Of a stretch of DNA of 64,000 nucleotides, positions 8,304 through 16,353 are shown piece by piece. Position numbers and translations under genes: made by a program. Where the stretch lies: assembly GCA_016795375.1 (NCBI GenBank), contig JAEUHJ010000204.1:1-64000 (forward strand), in the 5' to 3' direction. Positions within the stretch are counted from its first letter, which is position 1. Every line of letters begins with the position of its first letter. A model generated the notes under the pieces. The model saw only the letters and a program-made list of their open reading frames with translations, was not told where the DNA came from and searched no databases. The DNA is from Verrucomicrobiaceae bacterium. Its GTDB lineage: Bacteria; Verrucomicrobiota; Verrucomicrobiia; Verrucomicrobiales; Verrucomicrobiaceae.

Positions 8304-9740
8304 ATGAAGCGCCTTCTCGCCTTTCTCCTCCTCTCCACGCCACTTTGCGCCGCCGAATCGAAGCCTGACGTGCTGTTCATCGCCGTCGATGATTTGAACG
8401 ACTGGACCAGCTACCTCGGCGGTCATCCACAGGCGAAGACGCCGAACATCGACCGCCTCGTGGCACGCGGCACCGCGTTCACGAACTCGCATTGCGCCGC
8501 GCCGGCCTGCAATCCGTCGCGTGCGGCGCTGATGAGCGGTTTGCGTCCGTGGCAGACCGGTATCTACACCAACAGCGATCCCGCCCAGGGCGTGCTGAAG
8601 GATGTCGTCACCATCAACCGCCACTTCCTCGCCAACGGCTACACCACGCTCGGCGGCGGCAAGATCTACCACAACTACAACGCCGAGGGCCGCACCGATT
8701 CGTGGACGAAGTGGGAAGGCCTGTTCCCCAGCATCAAGAAGCACGAGGAAAACATGAACGGCCTCAAGCGCGGCCACTTTGACTGGGGTTCTGTCGAGGT
8801 CAAAACCGGGGAAATGGGCGACTTCAAGGCCACCGACTGGGCCATCGACCGCCTCAAGAACGAACCGACGGACAAACCGCTCTTCCTCGCCCTCGGCTAC
8901 GTCAAACCCCACCTGCCGTGGTATGTGCCGAAGGAATATTTCGACCGCTTCCCGCTCGCCGACATCCAGCTGCCCGTCACCAAGGAACATGACATCGACG
9001 ATCTGCCGAAAACCGGTGTGAAAATGGCCGGGCCCGAGGGCGATCACGCCGCCGTGGTGAAAGCCGATCAATGGAAGAAAGGCGTGCAGGCCTATCTCGC
9101 GACAATTTCATTCCTCGACGATCAGGTCGGCCGCCTGCTCGATGGACTCGATCAAAGCCCGCGCAAGGACAAGACCATCATCGTCTGGTGGACCGACCAC
9201 GGCTGGCACCTCGGTGAGAAGGAGCACTGGCGGAAATTTGCGCTTTGGGAGGAGGCCACGCGCACCAGCATGGCCATCGTCGCCCCCGGTATCGCCAAAC
9301 CGGGCACGAAGTCTGACGCGCCGGTCGATTACACCAACCTGTATCCGACGATCTGTGAACTCACCGGCCTGCCTGCTCCAGAACACGTCAAAGGCGCGAG
9401 TTTGACGCCGCTGCTCAAGGATCCGTCCGCCAAGTGGGACGGCGTGGCCGTCTGCACCCACGGCAAAGGCAATCACGCCGTGCGCGACGCTCAATGGCGC
9501 TACATCCGCTACGCCGACGGCGGTGAGGAACTCTACGACCACTCCAAAGACCCGCACGAGTGGACCAACCTCGCCGGTGAAGCCAGCATGGGCGACATCA
9601 AGGCGAAACTCGCCGCCGCGCTGCCGAAGGAAGAAGCCAGGCCAACCGCTGGCGAAAAAAAGAAAGGCGGTGGCAAGGCGAAGAAAAAGGCCGGGAAGAT
9701 CGAGGCTCTCCCAAAGGAGCCGCAGACGCCGAAGAAATAG
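8304..9740 (+). CDS. Secreted arylsulfatase / iduronate-2-sulfatase-like
   Basis: A 478-residue exported sulfatase with a signal peptide (1-17, CAA-E), hydrolysing sulfate esters, probably on sulfated polysaccharide in the periplasm or outside. The formylglycine motif is C69-N-P-S-R (69-73), with C69 the residue to be modified. The metal site starts at VDDLND (28-33), and the second half shows WTDHGWHLGEKEHW, typical of iduronate-2-sulfatase relatives. No formylglycine-generating enzyme is visible nearby. The last 40 residues form a Lys-rich tail (KKKGGGKAKKKAGK), which is unusual and may bind polyanions or the envelope. The reading frame extends upstream to 8193, but the ATG at 8304 starts the signal peptide. 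Confidence 0.88.
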   Translation: MKRLLAFLLLSTPLCAAESKPDVLFIAVDDLNDWTSYLGGHPQAKTPNIDRLVARGTAFTNSHCAAPACNPSRAALMSGLRPWQTGIYTNSDPAQGVLKDVVTINRHFLANGYTTLGGGKIYHNYNAEGRTDSWTKWEGLFPSIKKHEENMNGLKRGHFDWGSVEVKTGEMGDFKATDWAIDRLKNEPTDKPLFLALGYVKPHLPWYVPKEYFDRFPLADIQLPVTKEHDIDDLPKTGVKMAGPEGDHAAVVKADQWKKGVQAYLATISFLDDQVGRLLDGLDQSPRKDKTIIVWWTDHGWHLGEKEHWRKFALWEEATRTSMAIVAPGIAKPGTKSDAPVDYTNLYPTICELTGLPAPEHVKGASLTPLLKDPSAKWDGVAVCTHGKGNHAVRDAQWRYIRYADGGEELYDHSKDPHEWTNLAGEASMGDIKAKLAAALPKEEARPTAGEKKKGGGKAKKKAGKIEALPKEPQTPKK

Positions 9741-9745
9741 CCCGC

Positions 9746-10117
9746 ATGCGCTTCGCACGTCTCGAATCCATCGCCGCCAGCGTCGTGAAGGCCACGCTGG
9801 CCTCGCTGCCGCCGGTGATCCGTGATGAGGCGGCGGATTGCACGATCGAGTTCGCCGAGATGGCCGCGCTGCTCGACATCGAGGCGGATCTCGATCCCGA
9901 CCTTCTCGGCTTGTTCGAAGGCAATGCGCGCTGCGATCCGCTGCCTGCCGCAGCGGATGAGATGCCGCGCATCCGCCTGTTCCTTGATAATTTGTGGGAT
10001 GATTGTGACGGCGACTTGAAAACGTATCGCGACGAGGTGCGCATCACGCTGCTGCATGAGCTGGGGCATTACCTGGGCCTCAATGAGGACCAGGTGGCGG
10101 CGCTGGGGCTGGCGTGA
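9746..10117 (+). CDS. Zincin-like metallopeptidase family protein
   Basis: A 123-residue protein with the zinc-protease signature HELGHYLGL (about residues 106-114), where the two His and the Glu form the catalytic zinc site. Size and the pattern RIRLFLDNLWDD ... EVRITLLHELGHYLG match the minimal zincin family PF06262 (former DUF1025). Substrates of this family are unknown; there is no signal peptide, so it is cytoplasmic. The start is 5 bases after the sulfatase stop, suggesting co-transcription or merely tight packing. Its stop abuts the stop of the convergent GYF/RDD gene with no spacer. Confidence 0.8.
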   Translation: MRFARLESIAASVVKATLASLPPVIRDEAADCTIEFAEMAALLDIEADLDPDLLGLFEGNARCDPLPAAADEMPRIRLFLDNLWDDCDGDLKTYRDEVRITLLHELGHYLGLNEDQVAALGLA

Positions 10118-10837
10118 TCAGGCGCCGGGCTCGCACTCCACCACGGTGGTGTCGGCGATGAGGTCGTGCAGGCAGCGCTGGTCCTCGCGGAAGATGAAGC
10201 ACGCATCGACAATGCCGTAGAGCGGCACGAACTGGTTGATGATGGCATTGACCACGGCGCGCAGCAGGAATGCCTTCACAAAACCGGCGTTCTGGCCGTC
10301 AGGAAACGTGACAACACGGATCTTCAGCATGCGCTTGGCGATCGTCTGGCCGTATTTTGTCAGCCACACGGCGTTCCAGACGAGCAGGCCCAGCGTGGCC
10401 AGTCCGGCGACGGCGAAACATGCGACCGCGGCCACCGGCACGTCATTGCCGCCCGCCTTCTCGGCCTGGCCCATCAGCACCACGCCGATCACCACCGGCA
10501 CCGTGATGACCAGCAGGATGATGAGCGTGTCGATGATCGCCGCGCCGAGGCGCGCCCCGCGGGAGGCGAGCTTCAGCCGCGGCAGCATGGCTGCGCTGAT
10601 GATGTTGGACTGCGGGGCGGCGTAGGGATTGAACGGCGCGGCGGCAGCGGCTGAGAATGGGGGTGGGGAAGGGGTGGCCGGGGCGCTGAATTTCGTGCTC
10701 AGCGGCTTCCAGTCAGCCATCCCTTCGCTCCAGCACAGGTCGTCCGGCAAAAAGCGTCCGGTGGCGATTCCAGGCTGGATTTCCTCCTCGGCAAAAACGC
10801 CGAGCTGCTGGCCGTTGCGTGCGAGATGATAGTCCAT
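10118..10837 (-). CDS. GYF_2-RDD domain membrane protein
   Basis: A 239-residue protein. Residues 2-50 form a GYF_2 (DUF4339) domain, with MDYHLARNGQQLGVF and later CWSEGMADWKPLS. A Pro/Ala-rich linker covers about 51-80, and the C-terminal part is an RDD domain with three to four transmembrane helices beginning at SRGARLGAAIID (R and D of the RDD signature). RDD proteins are small membrane proteins, some linked to ion or substrate transport; the GYF part may bind proline-rich partners. It is the last gene of the minus-strand run, 17 bases after recR. No specific function can be assigned. Confidence 0.82.
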   Translation of the reverse strand: MDYHLARNGQQLGVFAEEEIQPGIATGRFLPDDLCWSEGMADWKPLSTKFSAPATPSPPPFSAAAAAPFNPYAAPQSNIISAAMLPRLKLASRGARLGAAIIDTLIILLVITVPVVIGVVLMGQAEKAGGNDVPVAAVACFAVAGLATLGLLVWNAVWLTKYGQTIAKRMLKIRVVTFPDGQNAGFVKAFLLRAVVNAIINQFVPLYGIVDACFIFREDQRCLHDLIADTTVVECEPGA

Positions 10838-10854
10838 GGGATGAATGCGGTGAT

Positions 10855-11463
10855 TTAACCGAGTCTCCTGCGTCCATGCAATGCCTGATACAACGTCAGC
10901 TCATCCACATGATCGAGTCCGCCGCCGGCGGGCATGCCCTGGGCCAGCCGGGAGACGGAAACGCCCGAGGGACGCAGCAGGTCGGCGATGTAGCTGGCGG
11001 TGGCCTCGCCTTCGACATCGGAGCCGAGGGCGAGGATGACCTCCTCGGCCTGCAAATCGTGAACACGCCGCACCAGCGGCTCCATGCGCAAATCGTCCGG
11101 CGTGATGTTGTCGAGCGGTGAGAGGCGGCCGCCGAGCACATGGTACAAACCTTGAAACGCGCCGCTGCGCTCCAGCCGCAGCACATCGGCGGCCTGCTCG
11201 ACAACACAAAGCAGCCGCTGCTGGCGCCGCGGGTCGTGGCAGAGCAGGCAGGCGCTGCCGTTTTCGATGAAGAAGCCGCAATCATCACAGGCCACGATGC
11301 GCTCCTTCGCCTCGCCGAGTGAATGGACGAGCGAGGAGATGCGCTCATCCCGCATCTGGAGCAGCCAGAGCATCAGGCGCTCCGCGCTGCGGGGGCCGAG
11401 GCCGGGCAGCGCCTTGAGCTGGGCCACGAGACGCTGGATGGCGGGCGGATAGTCGATGCGCAC
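10855..11463 (-). CDS. recR: Recombination mediator RecR
   Basis: A 202-residue protein of the usual RecR length. It has the N-terminal helix-hairpin-helix (LPGLGPRSAERLMLWLL, about 18-34), a C4 zinc finger (CDDC and CLLC, about 59-75), a Toprim domain with the acidic motif GSDVEGEATASYI (about 147-159), and a C-terminal segment (SRLAQGMPAGGGLDHVDELTL) that includes the Walker-B-like end. With RecO and RecF it loads RecA on single-stranded gaps. It sits between the degenerate cyclase (11 bases upstream) and the RDD gene. The usual partner dnaX/YbaB genes are not here, so the context differs from the common arrangement. Confidence 0.95.
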   Translation of the reverse strand: MRIDYPPAIQRLVAQLKALPGLGPRSAERLMLWLLQMRDERISSLVHSLGEAKERIVACDDCGFFIENGSACLLCHDPRRQQRLLCVVEQAADVLRLERSGAFQGLYHVLGGRLSPLDNITPDDLRMEPLVRRVHDLQAEEVILALGSDVEGEATASYIADLLRPSGVSVSRLAQGMPAGGGLDHVDELTLYQALHGRRRLG

Positions 11464-11474
11464 GGCGGGTGGGA

Positions 11475-12761
11475 TCAGATGGCGGCCAGCTTGCGCGCGT
11501 GTTTGGGCGTCTCCTTCTCAGGCACGGCCTTTTCCTTCAACGCGGCCTCGACGCGTTCGGTGAAGTATTTCAGCGGCGCGTCCTCGCGGTCCTCGATGGC
11601 GGCGTTTTTGAAACTTTCGAGCGCCTGCTTCAAGTCGCCTTTGCGATACTGCACCACGCCCTGCCAGAAGGCGTCGCGGGTGCGGGTCTCCTGCTCCGTG
11701 AGCGTGCCTTTCTCGGCGAGCAGCTCGTACACCTCGCTCATCTGCTCGGAGCCGGAGACACTGACCATCTCCATCGGCCGCACCTCGGCGGTGTCTTTGA
11801 CGAGGGTGTAGGTGCGCGCGCTGAGCAGCACCTTGCTGCCGTATTCGGCGTTCAGATTGCACAGGCGCGTGGCGAAGTCGATGACATCCCCCACGGCGCT
11901 GAAGCTCTCAAAATGGTTCACGCCAAACAGTCCGCACACCGCCGCCCCGCTGCTGAAGGCCACGCCGAAACGCGCCTGGATGCCGAAGCGCGCCTCCATC
12001 TCCCGCGTCAGGGCTGCCAGATGCGCGCGCAGCACCGCCGCGACCTGCACGGCATGCACGGCGTGGTGCTCGTCCGTGAGCGGGAAGCCGAAGAACACGC
12101 GCACCTGCCGCGCGTCGCAATCATCGAGGTAGGCACCGCGTGAGATGAGAAACTCCGACACGCTGCGCTGGAAATGCGCGGCCACCTCCTCGAAGCGCCC
12201 CGGCTCCATGCCGGTGGCGATGCCGACGTGGTTGAGCAGGCGGCAGGTCAGCACGGTGATCTCGCGGCGCTCCGTCATCTTCGCGGGCGTGTTCTGGTCC
12301 GCCAGTTCCTCGAACAACGGTGTCGAGAGCCTGCCGACGAAATACTCCCGCATCACATGACGCCGGTAGCTGTTCACCGAGCCGCCCACGGCGATCCCGA
12401 CGATCCCGGCGAGCCACAATGCCAGGGAGCCCGACACCGGCTCGAACAAAATGCCGCTCATCGCCATGATGCAGCCGAATGTGGCGGTGAGGAACGTGCC
12501 GCCAAGCAGGAACGCGAAACGTCGCCACTGGGAGAGCATCTCGATGCACACCCAGGCGCTCACAAAAGCCAGCGCCGTGTAGTAGCCGTATTGCAGCCAG
12601 ACGAGCTGCTTCAATCCGGCGGGCGGCAGGATGAAGCCGCGCGCATACAGCGCCGCGAACCATTCCGAGGTGCTTTTGAAATAACCGAAGTGATACAGGG
12701 CCAGCAGCGGGATGCAGACGAGCACGCCGATGAACATGGCGGCGGCGTGGTTACGATTCAT
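11475..12761 (-). CDS. Membrane protein with degenerate class III adenylate cyclase domain
   Basis: A 428-residue protein from the ATG at 12761 (an upstream frame to 12842 overlaps the previous gene more deeply). Four transmembrane helices lie at about 9-27, 52-72, 83-104 and 112-131. A class III cyclase-type domain follows at about 164-345, with REITVLTC, VFFGFP, FGVAFSSGAAVCG and FSAVGDVIDFATRLCNLN. The two metal-binding aspartates of active cyclases appear lost: the first position reads Cys (about 173) and the second Arg (about 218). It is therefore probably catalytically dead, perhaps a ligand-binding or regulatory relative. The C-terminal 80 residues are helical and charged, TPR-like. 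It overlaps the ClpX-like gene by 11 bases and recR follows 11 bases later. Confidence 0.75.
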   Translation of the reverse strand: MNRNHAAAMFIGVLVCIPLLALYHFGYFKSTSEWFAALYARGFILPPAGLKQLVWLQYGYYTALAFVSAWVCIEMLSQWRRFAFLLGGTFLTATFGCIMAMSGILFEPVSGSLALWLAGIVGIAVGGSVNSYRRHVMREYFVGRLSTPLFEELADQNTPAKMTERREITVLTCRLLNHVGIATGMEPGRFEEVAAHFQRSVSEFLISRGAYLDDCDARQVRVFFGFPLTDEHHAVHAVQVAAVLRAHLAALTREMEARFGIQARFGVAFSSGAAVCGLFGVNHFESFSAVGDVIDFATRLCNLNAEYGSKVLLSARTYTLVKDTAEVRPMEMVSVSGSEQMSEVYELLAEKGTLTEQETRTRDAFWQGVVQYRKGDLKQALESFKNAAIEDREDAPLKYFTERVEAALKEKAVPEKETPKHARKLAAI

Positions 12762-14439
12762 GGGCGGTGGGTTCGGGGGTGATGTCGATGACGTTGGACG
12801 ATGCTGACTCAGGATGCTGGCGGCGGCAGGCGCTGACGACAAGCTCGCTGACGAACTTGTCCGGATTCGCGACGGCTTCCGCTGAAAGATCGAAGCGCGT
12901 CCCGCCGGTGCTGCGGGTGACGAGCTTCAGGCCGAAGGGATAGTCTTTGAAGAGTCGCGCGCACAGCGCCTCGACGTTCATGCCTTCCCGCTGCGCCCGC
13001 GCGGCGACCGCCGCGACGGCGGCATCGTCAAACACGAGCGTGAAGCCGTGCTCGCGCTGGAAACGCTCCGCAAAGGCGCGCGCCTCGCCGGCATGGGCCG
13101 CGCCCAGCTCCACGGCGAGGCTGGCGGCCATCTGGCGATATTTCGCGAGTGTTTGCGCGGAATTTTTGACCAGCGCGGCGTCGATGCAGATCTCCGGCAG
13201 GCCGAGGCTGGGCATCTCGAATTTGAAATCGCGTAACACGCGCTCCCAGGCGGTCACCAGGCCGCGCGCGCCGGTCTTCTCCTCCTCTGCACGGCTGGCG
13301 ATCTCGCGCAGCGCGTCGTCTTCAAAGACGGCCTTCAAACCGTAGGCGGCGAATTCACGCTCATACTGGCGGATGAGGCTGCCTTCGGAGTTTTTCATGA
13401 TCTGGAACATGTCGTCCGCGCTGAGCGGATCGCACACGACGCGCACGGGCAGGCGGCCGATGAACTCGGCCTCGAAGCCGAAGTCGATGAAGTCCTTCGT
13501 GCGCGCCTCGCGGAACAGATGCTCCGCGGCGGCGGTCTTCATGTCGGCGGAGATGAAGCCGATGGACTTCCGGTTCGTGCGTTTCTCGATGATCTTTTCC
13601 AGGCCGCTGAACGCGCCGCTGACGATGAAGAGGATGTTGCGCGTGTTCACCACCTCGCGACCGGTGCGGCCCTTGCGCGTGTCGAACATCATCTGCATCT
13701 GGCTGCGGATGTCGTTCGGCGCGTAGAGCGGCACCTCGGTTTCTTCCATCAGCTTCAGCAGCGCGGTCTGCACGCCGCGTCCGCTCACGTCGCGGCCCAG
13801 CTTTTCCGGCCCGCTGCTGAGTTTGTCGATCTCATCGAGATAAATGATGCCGTGCTCGGCCAGCTCGATGTCGCCGTTCGCCTTCGCCACGAGATCACGC
13901 ACGAGGTCGTCCACATCCGCGCCGACATAGCCTGTTTCGCTGAATTTCGTCGCGTCGGCCTTCACAAACGGCACGCCGATGAGATCGGCGATGTGTTTGA
14001 CGAGGTAGGTCTTCCCCACGCCCGTCGGGCCGATGATGATGACGTTCTGCTTCGAGAATTCGAGACGCGGGCCGGGCGTGCCGGACTCGCGGTCCTCCCG
14101 CAGCATGCGCGCGTGGTGGTAATGATCGCACACGGCGGTGGCGAGCACCTTTTTCGCCTCGTCCTGGCGGATCACAAAGCGGTCGAGGTGCGCCTTGATG
14201 TCGGCGGGCTTGTGATGGAACTCGAATGCCGCGCTGTTGTCCTCCTGCGGCTGTTCCCCGGCCTTGCCGTCGCTGTTTTCCTCCGTGCGCTGTGCGGCCG
14301 GTCCGTCCACGCGGGTGAAGAGCACCTGGCCGCCGAGGGTGTTCTTGATGAAGTCTTCCAGTTTGCGCGTGACCTCCTCCGGCGTGGCTGGAGATTTCGG
14401 CTTGTCAGCTTCGGGTGTTTCAGGCGGGCGTTCGCTCAT
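12751..14439 (-). CDS. ClpX-like AAA+ unfoldase without the zinc-binding domain
   Basis: A 562-residue ATPase of the ClpX family. Visible motifs are Walker A GPTGVGKT (about 138-145), pore loop GYVG, Walker B IIYLDEIDK, the IGF-type loop KSIGF that in ClpX docks to ClpP, EFIGRLPV, and sensor 2 TGARGL. ClpX normally starts with a C4 zinc finger that selects adaptors; here the first 75 residues are Glu/Pro-rich with no Cys pair. The C-terminus carries about 140 extra residues beyond the usual ClpX end. It is thus a divergent unfoldase, possibly with its own substrates. Its start overlaps the stop of the PIN toxin gene by 4 bases (ATGA), and the cyclase-like gene overlaps its end. Confidence 0.85.
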   Translation of the reverse strand: MSERPPETPEADKPKSPATPEEVTRKLEDFIKNTLGGQVLFTRVDGPAAQRTEENSDGKAGEQPQEDNSAAFEFHHKPADIKAHLDRFVIRQDEAKKVLATAVCDHYHHARMLREDRESGTPGPRLEFSKQNVIIIGPTGVGKTYLVKHIADLIGVPFVKADATKFSETGYVGADVDDLVRDLVAKANGDIELAEHGIIYLDEIDKLSSGPEKLGRDVSGRGVQTALLKLMEETEVPLYAPNDIRSQMQMMFDTRKGRTGREVVNTRNILFIVSGAFSGLEKIIEKRTNRKSIGFISADMKTAAAEHLFREARTKDFIDFGFEAEFIGRLPVRVVCDPLSADDMFQIMKNSEGSLIRQYEREFAAYGLKAVFEDDALREIASRAEEEKTGARGLVTAWERVLRDFKFEMPSLGLPEICIDAALVKNSAQTLAKYRQMAASLAVELGAAHAGEARAFAERFQREHGFTLVFDDAAVAAVAARAQREGMNVEALCARLFKDYPFGLKLVTRSTGGTRFDLSAEAVANPDKFVSELVVSACRRQHPESASSNVIDITPEPTAHES

Positions 14440-14927
14440 GACGGGGTTTCAGGTAGGCGTAATTCACGCCGGAAAGACTGCAATAGGGGAGATGCAACTC
14501 GGAACCCGTTCTGTTTCAGGATTTTCATGGACGAATCAAAGTCCAGCGTCCCCAACCGATGCCCGTCGGCCATCAAGGCAAGCAGTCCGCGAACGCGCAA
14601 TCCCAAGGCGCGCGCAACGGCACGCCCGACGCGCTCATCGATCAGCAGCAGCGCCTCGGTCCGATGCGCCCAGGCAAGGCTGATGGCTGCCGCTTCACCT
14701 TCATCCAAAGTGGCGGTTTCAGACAGGAGCTCCACATGACCGGCCACATGAATGAAAGGCGGCAGCTCCTGCAATGCCTGCCTCAGCACCTCGGGTGCCC
14801 CGGCATGCAGGCATTCGGCAATCACCTTGTTTGGAACAGTCACCTCGCCAAAAAGATCGCGCAGCAGATCCAGCTTCCCAAGCACCGCCAGATAACACAG
14901 CACGGACGTGTCGCTGACGACGATCAT
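14436..14927 (-). CDS. PIN-domain toxin (DUF3368 type)
   Basis: A 163-residue PIN-domain protein, a putative Mg-dependent ribonuclease toxin. Acidic residues expected for the active site are present: VSDTSVL (D6), Glu in NKVIAE (about residue 38), the DEGEAAAISLA block (about 95-105) and LLIDER (about 114-119). The pattern matches DUF3368 PIN proteins, the usual partner of UPF0175 antitoxins. It is translationally coupled on both sides: its ATG overlaps the stop of the antitoxin gene by 4 bases, and its stop overlaps the ATG of the ClpX-like gene by 4 bases. The coupling to the unfoldase is unusual for a toxin-antitoxin pair. Confidence 0.85.
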   Translation of the reverse strand: MIVVSDTSVLCYLAVLGKLDLLRDLFGEVTVPNKVIAECLHAGAPEVLRQALQELPPFIHVAGHVELLSETATLDEGEAAAISLAWAHRTEALLLIDERVGRAVARALGLRVRGLLALMADGHRLGTLDFDSSMKILKQNGFRVASPLLQSFRRELRLPETPS

Positions 14928-15178
14928 GAAGGCAGCGGGGCGAGTTCAGACGCCACGGCAGCCTCATCGTAGCTCGGCCACGCTCCGCGTGATGCCAGGA
15001 AGTTCTGCGCCTCCCAGCGGGATGGCAGCCCCAAAAGTTCGCGCACCTGCGCCATCGACAGCGCCCCGTTGCGATACCCTTCCACCGCCACGCCCTCCAG
15101 GGCGGCATGGGTGAGATCAGGCACGCCGCGCTGCAACGAATCGCGCAGGGAGTCGGGAATGTGAATTTCGAGAAGCAT
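14924..15178 (-). CDS. UPF0175 family antitoxin
   Basis: An 84-residue protein matching the UPF0175 family in size and pattern: LEIHIPDSLRDSL at the start, then A-LEGVAVEGYRNGALSMAQVRELLGL, a helix-turn-helix-like segment, and ASRGAWPSYDE near the end. It would bind and neutralise the PIN toxin encoded next, and probably repress the operon. The frame is open back to 15319, but the ATG at 15178 gives the family's normal length and start. It is the first gene of a six-gene minus-strand run reaching 10118, and is divergent from argC across 124 bases that must hold both promoters. Confidence 0.82.
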   Translation of the reverse strand: MLLEIHIPDSLRDSLQRGVPDLTHAALEGVAVEGYRNGALSMAQVRELLGLPSRWEAQNFLASRGAWPSYDEAAVASELAPLPS

Positions 15179-15302
15179 GCTGAGAGTTTGCCCGATTTCA
15201 GCCTTTCTGACAAGCGGCACGATGCGTGCTCGATAAGGCGCAGAAATGACTTTTTTCCGGGTTGCGTGAACTTCGCGCCATTTCATACTCCGCCCCCCGC
15301 AC

Positions 15303-16352
15303 ATGTCCGCCAAAGTCAAAGTCGCCGTCGTTGGAGCCAGTGGTTATTCAGGAGCCGAGCTGCTGCGCCTGCTGCTGCGTCATCCGAACGCCCAGCTCGT
15401 GGCGGTGACTTCGCGCTCGCTGGCCGGGAAACCGCTGTCGATAGAATTCCCGCGCTTCCGTGGCGTGGGCGTGGCGGATTCTCTGACCTTCACCGCGCCG
15501 GATGCCGCCGCTTTGAAGGCTGCGGGAGCCGAGATCGCCTTCCTTGCCGTGCCACATGGCGTCGCCGCGGAATACGCGAAGCCCTTGCTCGAACTCGGCC
15601 TGAAGGTGCTCGACCTCAGCGCCGACTTCCGGCTGCGCAGCGCCGCGCTGTATGAAGAATTCTACGGCCACGCGCATCCCGCGCCGGAACTGCTGGATGA
15701 GGCCGTCTATGCGCTTCCCGAGGTGCGTGCGGAGCAGATCAAGGCCGCGCGGCTCATCGCCTGCCCAGGCTGCTATCCCACCAGCATCCTGCTGCCGCTC
15801 ATTCCGCTGCTGAAGGCCGGTTTGCTGGCAGATTCACCCCTCGCCGTGGCCAGCATGAGCGGTGCGAGTGGCGCGGGCCGCAAGGAAAGCATTCCGCTGC
15901 TCTTCAGCGAGGTGCAGAACAGCGTGCGCAGCTACTCCGTGCCGGTGCATCGTCATTTGAGCGAGGTCGGCCAGGAACTCGCCCTCGCCGCCGGACGCGA
16001 AGTGAAGCTCTCGTTTGTGCCGCATCTCATGCCGACGCATTCCGGCATCTGCACGACCACGTTCGCGCAGCTCAAGCCGGGTGTGAGTGTGGATCAAGTC
16101 GGTGCCGCGCTGCATGCCGCGTATGATTCGCAGCCCTTTGTGCGTCTGCTCGGCGTGAATCAATCCCCCGACACCAAGAACGTCACCGGCACGAACTTCG
16201 TGGACATCGGCTGGTCCTTCGATGGACGCGCAGGGCAGCTCATCCTGATGAGCGCGGAGGACAATCTCGGCAAAGGCGCCTCCGGCCAGGCCGTGCAAAA
16301 CATGAACCTCATCTGCGGCTTCGAGGCCACCGCAGGCCTTCTCAACATCTGA
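15303..16352 (+). CDS. argC: N-acetyl-gamma-glutamyl-phosphate reductase
   Basis: A 349-residue enzyme, third step of arginine synthesis (NADPH reduction of N-acetylglutamyl phosphate). The nucleotide-binding motif VGASGYSGAELLRLL is at about residues 11-25, and the catalytic Cys is in IACPGCYPTS (about 155-164). Other landmarks are SGASGAGRK and FVPHLMPTHSGI. Its length is normal for the family. It opens a plus-strand arginine cluster: argJ starts 1 base after its stop, then argB, a toxin-antitoxin pair, argD and argF. The upstream 124 bases separate it from the divergent UPF0175 gene. Confidence 0.95.
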   Translation: MSAKVKVAVVGASGYSGAELLRLLLRHPNAQLVAVTSRSLAGKPLSIEFPRFRGVGVADSLTFTAPDAAALKAAGAEIAFLAVPHGVAAEYAKPLLELGLKVLDLSADFRLRSAALYEEFYGHAHPAPELLDEAVYALPEVRAEQIKAARLIACPGCYPTSILLPLIPLLKAGLLADSPLAVASMSGASGAGRKESIPLLFSEVQNSVRSYSVPVHRHLSEVGQELALAAGREVKLSFVPHLMPTHSGICTTTFAQLKPGVSVDQVGAALHAAYDSQPFVRLLGVNQSPDTKNVTGTNFVDIGWSFDGRAGQLILMSAEDNLGKGASGQAVQNMNLICGFEATAGLLNI

Positions 16353-16353
16353 C

